Assembly (NCBI GenBank): GCA_036563505.1
Contig: DATCMH010000002.1
Span: forward strand, 124,001 to 188,000
Length of the DNA stretch: 64,000 nt
DNA from: DATCMH01 sp036563505
GTDB taxonomy: Bacteria > Pseudomonadota > Alphaproteobacteria > Rhizobiales > Beijerinckiaceae
Direction of reading: 5' to 3'
The position numbers were made by a program, and so were the translations under genes. Position 1 is the first letter of the stretch; the number at the start of each line of letters is the position of its first letter. Positions 59,647-64,000 of the stretch are shown piece after piece. The notes beneath the pieces are model-generated. The model was not told the DNA's origin. It saw nothing but the letters and a program-made list of their open reading frames with translations, and did not search any database.

Positions 59647-59665
59647 CCAACCCAAGGAACGCAAG

Positions 59666-60151
59666 ATGCTCTCGAACGCCAGCTTCTGGACCGGCGTCGC
59701 CTTCGTCCTCTTCTTCGCGGTCCTGGCCTATTACGGCGTGCCGCGGACCCTGATGTCCTCCCTCGACGATCGCTCGAAGCGCATCGCCGACGAGCTCGCG
59801 GAAGCCAGGCGCCTGCGCGAAGAGGCACAGAACCTCCTGAAGGAATACGAGGCGAAGCGGGCCGCCGCCGAACGCGAGGCGGCCGACATCGTGTCGAGCG
59901 CCCGCGACGACGCCGAGCGCCTCGCCCGCGAGACGCAGGAGAAGATGGCCGATTTCGTCCGCCGCCGCACCAGCGCGGCCGAGGCCAAGATCGCCCAGGC
60001 CGAGGCGCAGGCCGCGGCGGAGGTTCGCGCCGCCGCCGTCGAGGCCGCGGTGAAAGCCTCCGAGCAGGTGCTGCGCGGCCAGGTTTCGGGCGCCGCCGGC
60101 GAGGAACTGCTGAGCCGCAGCCTCGGCGAGATCCGCTCGCGGATGCAATAG
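59666..60151 (+). CDS. atpF: ATP synthase F0 subunit b
   Basis: This 161-residue stator subunit has an N-terminal helix (about 4-22; FWTGVAFVLFFAVLAYYGVP) followed by DDRSKRIADELAEARRLREEAQ and a long Ala/Glu/Arg coiled coil. With b' it connects the F0 part to the F1 head. It is the last gene of the operon and is followed by an intrinsic terminator 24 bases later. Confidence 0.95.
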   Translation: MLSNASFWTGVAFVLFFAVLAYYGVPRTLMSSLDDRSKRIADELAEARRLREEAQNLLKEYEAKRAAAEREAADIVSSARDDAERLARETQEKMADFVRRRTSAAEAKIAQAEAQAAAEVRAAAVEAAVKASEQVLRGQVSGAAGEELLSRSLGEIRSRMQ

Positions 60152-60174
60152 CCCTCGAGGCTCAAGCCTGCCCG

Positions 60175-60205
60175 AAGCCCGCCCTCCGAGGCGGGCTTTT
60201 CATTT
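60175..60205 (+). terminator. Intrinsic terminator of the atp operon
   Basis: AGCCCGCC (60176-60183) pairs with GGCGGGCT (60190-60197) across a six-base loop and is followed by TTTCATTTC. It lies 24 bases after the atpF stop, at the end of the F0 operon. Confidence 0.88.
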
Positions 60206-60258
60206 CGGCGCGGCGCGCGATCTTCATCATGCGATCAACCCGCACGAGGAGACCCGCC

Positions 60259-61227
60259 ATGACCGGACCTGTCGCCACTCGCCGCTCACTCCTGCTCGGC
60301 GCCGCCGCAGCCACCCTGCTTCCTCGGCCGAGCCACGCCGCGGCGCCTCTTCTCAACGCGTCGGCACCGGCCTGGTACCGCTTCAAGATCGGGGAGTTCG
60401 AGGCGACCATCGTCTCGGATGGGCCGCTCGCGCTCGGCAAGCCCGAAGGCGCCTTCGCCGGCGCGGGACCGGGCGAGCTCGACAAGCTCCTGATGGACAA
60501 CTTCCTGCCCACAGACAACGTGGTGCTGGAGCAGAATGCCCTCGTTCTGAACACCGGCCGGCAGCTCGTGCTCTTCGACACCGGCATGGGCGCCTACAAG
60601 ATGTTCGGGCCGACCACCGGACGGCTCCTCGCGAATCTGAAGCTCGCCGGTTTCGAACCCGGCCAGTTCGACGCCGTCGTCCTCACCCACGCGCATTCGG
60701 ACCATTGTTTCGGTCTCGTCGGCGAGGGCGGACAGCCCAACTTCCCGAACGCCCGCGTCCACGTCGCCAAGGCGGATTTCGACTTCTGGACGGACGAGGC
60801 GAAGCTCGGCAACGCGACGATGCGCGACTTCGTCGCCGGCGCTCGGCAGCAGCTCCTGCCCTTGCGCGACAGGATGACCTTCGTGGAGGACGGCAAGGAG
60901 GTCGTGCCTGGCGTCACGGCGATGCACACGCCCGGCCACACCGTCGGCCACATGGCTTATGCGATCAGTTCGGGCTCCAAGTCGCTCCTGCTCACAGGAG
61001 ACCTGGCCCATCACCAGGTTCTCATCCTCCAGAAGCCGCGCCTGGAATTCGCCTACGACAGCGACCCGAAGCAGGCCGTGGCCTCCCGCATCCGCGCCTT
61101 CGACATGGCAGTGACGAATCGGATGCCGGTGCTCTCCTACCACTTCCCCTTCCCCGGCCTCGGCCACGTGTCCAAGGCGGGGGATGGATTCCAGTGGCAC
61201 CCGACGCCGATGCAGACCCTGCTCTGA
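60259..61227 (+). CDS. Metallo-beta-lactamase-fold hydrolase with Tat-type signal
   Basis: From ATG 60259 it is 322 residues. A TRRSLLLGAAAATLL segment (7-21) is a twin-arginine export signal. The zinc site HAHSDH (144-149) follows the LVLFDTGMG strand, and an HTPGHTVGH block and a GDLAHHQV strand complete the fold. It belongs to the broad MBL-fold hydrolases (lactonase, sulfatase or quorum-quenching types). Function is not predictable; the Tat signal puts it in the periplasm. Confidence 0.88.
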   Translation: MTGPVATRRSLLLGAAAATLLPRPSHAAAPLLNASAPAWYRFKIGEFEATIVSDGPLALGKPEGAFAGAGPGELDKLLMDNFLPTDNVVLEQNALVLNTGRQLVLFDTGMGAYKMFGPTTGRLLANLKLAGFEPGQFDAVVLTHAHSDHCFGLVGEGGQPNFPNARVHVAKADFDFWTDEAKLGNATMRDFVAGARQQLLPLRDRMTFVEDGKEVVPGVTAMHTPGHTVGHMAYAISSGSKSLLLTGDLAHHQVLILQKPRLEFAYDSDPKQAVASRIRAFDMAVTNRMPVLSYHFPFPGLGHVSKAGDGFQWHPTPMQTLL

Positions 61228-61237
61228 AGGGTCTCGC

Positions 61238-62800
61238 TTACTCCGCCGCCTGCGCGACCGGCGCGGGCGGCGTCCAGCGCAAGATGGGCTGGCGGGCGGC
61301 GCGGGTTTCGTCGAGGCGCCGCAAGGGAGCGTGGTAGGGAGCACCGGAGAAGCGCTCCGTCTCGCCGCGGCGTGCCGCCATCGCGAGGTCGCGCAGCGTC
61401 GCGACGAAAAGGTCGAGGGAGGCCTTCGACTCGGATTCCGTCGGCTCGATCAGCATGGCGCCGTGGACGACGAGGGGGAAATACATCGTCATCGGGTGGT
61501 AGCCCTCGTCGATCATCGCCTTGGCGAAGTCGAGGGTCGAGACGCCGGTCTCTTTCAGCCAGGCATCGTCGAAGAGCACTTCGTGCATGCAGGGCTTGTC
61601 GCCGAAGGGCAGCGACATGAGGTCGGAGAGGCCCGCCCGCACGTAGTTGGCGTTGAGCACGGCGTCCTCGGAGGCCTGCCGCATGCCGTCCGCGCCGTGG
61701 GAGAGCATGTAGGCGAGCGCCCGGACATACATCCCCATCTGGCCGTGGAAGGCCGTGATGCGGCCGAGCGGCTCCGCGCCGTCGCCGGCGGCTTCGGCAT
61801 CTTCGACGAGGGTGCCGTCGCGCACGAACGGCACCGGAGCGAAGGGCGCCAAGCGCTCGGAGAGCACCACGGGGCCTGCCCCCGGCCCGCCGCCGCCATG
61901 GGGCGTCGAGAAGGTCTTGTGCAGGTTGATGTGCATGGCGTCGACGCCGAGGTCGCCCGGCCGCGCCTTGCCGACGATGGCGTTGAAGTTCGCTCCGTCG
62001 CAGTAGAAGTAGGCTCCGACCTCGTGCAGCGCCGCGGCGATCTCCGTGATCTGCGGTTCGAAGAGGCCGCAGGTGTTCGGGTTCGTGAGCATGATCGCCG
62101 CGACCTCGGGCCCGAGCAGCGCCCGCACGTCCTCAACATGCACCCAGCCGTCGTCCCGGGCCGGCACGGGCTTCACCGTGAAGCCGAGGAGCGCGGCGGT
62201 CGCCGGATTCGTGCCATGGGCGGAATCGGGCACGAGCACGGTGCGGCGGCTCTCCCCTTCGCCCTTTGCCGCGATGGCGGCCTTGATCGCCATCATGCCC
62301 AAGAGCTCGCCATGGGCGCCAGCCTTCGGCGAGAGCGCCACGGCCTCCATGCCGGTGAGCGTGCACAGATAGCGCGCCAGTTCTTCCATGAGGGCGAGCG
62401 CGCCCGGCACGGTCGAGACGGGCTGGAGAGGATGCACGTCGGCGAAGCCCGGCAGCCGCGCCATGCGCTCGTTGAGACGCGGGTTGTGCTTCATCGTGCA
62501 GGAGCCCAGCGGGAAGAGCCCGGTGTCGATGCCGTAATTCTTCTGCGAGAGCCGCACGAAGTGGCGCATCGTCTCGGGCTCGGAGAGGCCGGGCAGCCCG
62601 ATCTCGCCCTTGCGCTCCAGCCCGCCGAGACGGGGCTCGAAGTTTTCGGGCTCCTCGACGTCGACGCCGGTGGTGTCGAGGCGCCCGATCTCGAAGAGCA
62701 GGGGCTCGATCTGCGCCAGCGCCTTGTTGCCGGTGAAGGTGGGATGGGCCGCGGCAGAAGCGACGCCGGGCGCGGTGGGACGGCCTTGGGTGTTCAGCAT
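61238..62800 (-). CDS. gcvPB: Glycine dehydrogenase (decarboxylating) subunit 2
   Basis: The P-protein of the glycine cleavage system is split into two genes in many bacteria. The 520-residue gcvPB product binds PLP through Lys295 in INLHKTFSTPHGGGGPG. It also shows LGSCTMKHNPRLNE and AGAHGELLG blocks. With gcvPA (encoded upstream) it decarboxylates glycine and passes the aminomethyl group to the H protein. It is convergent with the MBL-fold gene. Confidence 0.97.
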   Translation of the reverse strand: MLNTQGRPTAPGVASAAAHPTFTGNKALAQIEPLLFEIGRLDTTGVDVEEPENFEPRLGGLERKGEIGLPGLSEPETMRHFVRLSQKNYGIDTGLFPLGSCTMKHNPRLNERMARLPGFADVHPLQPVSTVPGALALMEELARYLCTLTGMEAVALSPKAGAHGELLGMMAIKAAIAAKGEGESRRTVLVPDSAHGTNPATAALLGFTVKPVPARDDGWVHVEDVRALLGPEVAAIMLTNPNTCGLFEPQITEIAAALHEVGAYFYCDGANFNAIVGKARPGDLGVDAMHINLHKTFSTPHGGGGPGAGPVVLSERLAPFAPVPFVRDGTLVEDAEAAGDGAEPLGRITAFHGQMGMYVRALAYMLSHGADGMRQASEDAVLNANYVRAGLSDLMSLPFGDKPCMHEVLFDDAWLKETGVSTLDFAKAMIDEGYHPMTMYFPLVVHGAMLIEPTESESKASLDLFVATLRDLAMAARRGETERFSGAPYHAPLRRLDETRAARQPILRWTPPAPVAQAAE

Positions 62801-62829
62801 GGGAAGAGCTTGGTCCGTGCTTGAGACGG

Positions 62830-63057
62830 TTACGTCGAGCGGGGCGTGAGGCGGTCGACGCGGGTCTCGACGTCCTCGAGACGACCGTTGAAGGTCGCCA
62901 TCATGTAGGTGAGTCCGCGCAAAGCTCGCTTGATCTCGACCATGTCGGATTCCAGACCCCCGAAGCGTCTCTCGACTTCACCGCGGAGCGCGGTTTGCTC
63001 GGCTCGGATCTGACGAAGCAGTTCTTGAGTCAGGTCGGCGGGCTGATCGGACATCAC
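62830..63057 (-). CDS. Small coiled-coil protein between gcvPA and gcvPB
   Basis: A 75-residue (or 74 from the second ATG at 63054) ORF, rich in Glu, Arg and Leu with heptad-like spacing. LTQELLRQIRAEQTALRGEVERRFG is followed by MVEIKRALRGL and FNGRLEDVETRVDRL, so it is almost wholly alpha-helical. It lies between gcvPA and gcvPB (29 bases from gcvPB, 40 from gcvPA), on the same strand. No family is recognised; it may link or stabilise the two subunits, which is only a guess. Confidence 0.65.
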   Translation of the reverse strand: MMSDQPADLTQELLRQIRAEQTALRGEVERRFGGLESDMVEIKRALRGLTYMMATFNGRLEDVETRVDRLTPRST

Positions 63058-63097
63058 GCTTTTCCCTTGTAGAATAACGAGAACTCTCTCCTGGACG

Positions 63098-64000
63098 TCA
63101 CAAAAGCACTTCGGTCAGCACTCCGACAAGCGCCTCCCGATCCTCATCCGTGTTCACCTCCGTCGAGGCGACGAGCAGCAGGTCATCGAGCCCTGCCCCC
63201 GGCAGCAGACGGGACACAGGCACCCCGGCGAGAATGCCGCGCCCGGCCAACTCCTCCACGACCTCCGCCGCCGGCCGAGGCAGCCGCAGGGTGAACTCGT
63301 TGAAGAAGCTCCCGTTCAGCACCTCGACGCCCGGCACACCGGCCAGTTGGTCTGCGAGCTTCACCGCATTGGCGTGGTTCACCCGCGCGACCCGCTGCAG
63401 CCCTGTTTGACCGAGCAGGGTCATGTGGATCGTGAAGGCCAGGCAGCACAGGCCCGAATTGGTGCAGATATTGGACGTCGCCTTGTCGCGGCGGATGTGC
63501 TGCTCGCGGGTGGAGAGCGTGAGCACGAAGCCGCGCTGGCCCTGCGCGTCCACCGTCTCGCCGCAGAGCCGCCCGGGCATCTGGCGCACGTATTTCTGGC
63601 GCGTCGCGAAGAGGCCGACATAGGGGCCGCCGAAGGACAGGGCGTTCCCGATCGACTGGCCCTCGCCCACCACGATGTCGGCGCCCATGTGGCCCGGCGG
63701 CGTGACGAGGCCCAGCGACATCACCTCGGTAAAGACCGCGATGAGAAGCGCCCCGTGCCGGTGCGCCGCCTCGGCCACGGAGGTGAGGTCGCGCAAGTTG
63801 CCGAAGACGTCCGGCGTCTGCACCACGACGCACGACACCGTGTCGTCGATCGACGCGATGAGGTCCTCGGCGACGGCGACGTCGGGGGCGAGCGTCACCA
63901 CCTCGTCGCCCGCCATGCGGGACAGCGTGCGCACCACCTCGGCATAGTGCGGGTGCAGCCCGCCCGAGAGCACGGCCTTGCGGCGTTTCGTGACGCGATG
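63098..64000 (-). CDS. gcvPA: Glycine dehydrogenase (decarboxylating) subunit 1, partial
   Basis: The frame is open at the right edge, so the N-terminal third is missing. The visible 300 residues show the RKAVLSGGLHPHYAEV start typical of GcvPA, an SCVVVQTPDVFGN strand, VVGEGQSIGNALSFGGPYVGLFATR and STREQHIRRDKATSNICTNSGLC. They lack a PLP lysine, which is in GcvPB. The two subunits form the heterodimeric P-protein. Further gcv genes, if present, would be beyond the window. Confidence 0.95.
   Translation of the reverse strand, partial: HRVTKRRKAVLSGGLHPHYAEVVRTLSRMAGDEVVTLAPDVAVAEDLIASIDDTVSCVVVQTPDVFGNLRDLTSVAEAAHRHGALLIAVFTEVMSLGLVTPPGHMGADIVVGEGQSIGNALSFGGPYVGLFATRQKYVRQMPGRLCGETVDAQGQRGFVLTLSTREQHIRRDKATSNICTNSGLCCLAFTIHMTLLGQTGLQRVARVNHANAVKLADQLAGVPGVEVLNGSFFNEFTLRLPRPAAEVVEELAGRGILAGVPVSRLLPGAGLDDLLLVASTEVNTDEDREALVGVLTEVLL

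Noticed and set aside
63058..63097. Glycine riboswitch in the gcv operon
   Set aside because: The gaps around gcvPA and gcvPB are too short for a glycine aptamer; if present it would be upstream of the first gcv gene, beyond the window.
1..64000. CRISPR array, prophage or secretion gene cluster
   Set aside because: No regularly spaced repeats, cas, phage structural or secretion genes were found; most genes are ordinary core genes.

Overview
This is a GC-rich window with dense, mostly unbroken bacterial coding. Gene content and order point to an alphaproteobacterium of the order Hyphomicrobiales (Rhizobiales), perhaps near Methylobacteriaceae/Beijerinckiaceae, though no 16S or marker tree can be built here. 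The signs are: a CcrM-type GANTC methylase beside mutY, a DUF721/DciA gene, dsbA and smc; GapR (DUF2312); CpdR; a DUF1674 (SdhAF4) protein; a ROSE RNA thermometer; a suhB/MmgR-type sRNA next to a suhB-like gene; a split glycine decarboxylase (gcvPA/gcvPB); and an F0 operon of the form atpI-atpB-atpE-atpF'-atpF. No prophage, insertion sequence, CRISPR array or rRNA operon was seen. The window is chromosomal core with a few accessory pieces.

Layout. 0-5.5 kb: end of a LivM-type permease, then purH, a heparinase II/III-family gene and rsmB on the minus strand, then an SdhAF4-like gene. 5.7-13.3 kb: a CFA-synthase-family gene, gapR, a DUF1244 gene, an N-formylglutamate amidohydrolase, an EamA exporter overlapping a glycerate kinase, a DUF1036 gene, an alpha/beta hydrolase, a TPR protein and a 41-aa ribosomal protein L36. 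13.5-14.2 kb: a YefM-YoeB toxin-antitoxin module with a recognisable operator, beside tRNA-Val. 14.3-19.6 kb: cpdR, a second N-formylglutamate amidohydrolase, a MmgR-like sRNA, hisN, a lysophospholipase-like gene, a ROSE-controlled hsp20 and a spore-photoproduct-lyase-family radical SAM gene. 19.9-27.3 kb: a proline-rich secreted protein, threonine aldolase, a TetR regulator divergent from pspA/yiaA-like genes, and a three-part Aas-type acyltransferase/acyl-ACP synthetase. 27.3-36.8 kb: an unusual fusion of a YkuD L,D-transpeptidase domain with an AstE/AspA-like deacylase, in an operon with a YtcJ-type amidohydrolase; then a BTLCP protease, phoH, a methyltransferase, tRNA-Gly, a HAD nucleotidase, a GST and argB. 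36.9-48.3 kb: argJ, mutT, a second EamA gene, a thioesterase, an iron alcohol dehydrogenase, a DUF427 gene, an NDUFAF5-like methyltransferase, a DUF2336 gene, moaB, two glycosyltransferase genes, a PA0069-type radical SAM gene with an SOS-box-like sequence, and gtrA. 48.5-57.2 kb: rnhB, ccrM, mutY, dciA-like, dsbA-like, smc and two tiny membrane proteins. 57.5-64 kb: the F0 ATP synthase operon, a metallo-beta-lactamase-fold protein, gcvPB, a small coiled-coil gene and the start of gcvPA.

Several genes belong to the alphaproteobacterial cell-cycle and chromosome machinery (ccrM, cpdR, gapR, smc, dciA-like), though they are scattered. Regulation is unusually readable. A heat-shock promoter plus ROSE thermometer drives hsp20. 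TGTACA operators overlap the TA promoter. Three 13-bp palindromes lie between the TetR gene and pspA. A GTTC-N7-GTTC box precedes the PA0069-type gene. Intergenic space also carries several families of palindromic repeats. One family has four same-oriented copies, each starting 8-11 bases after the stop codon of a plus-strand gene.

All calls come from reading the sequence and from memory of families; no database search was run.
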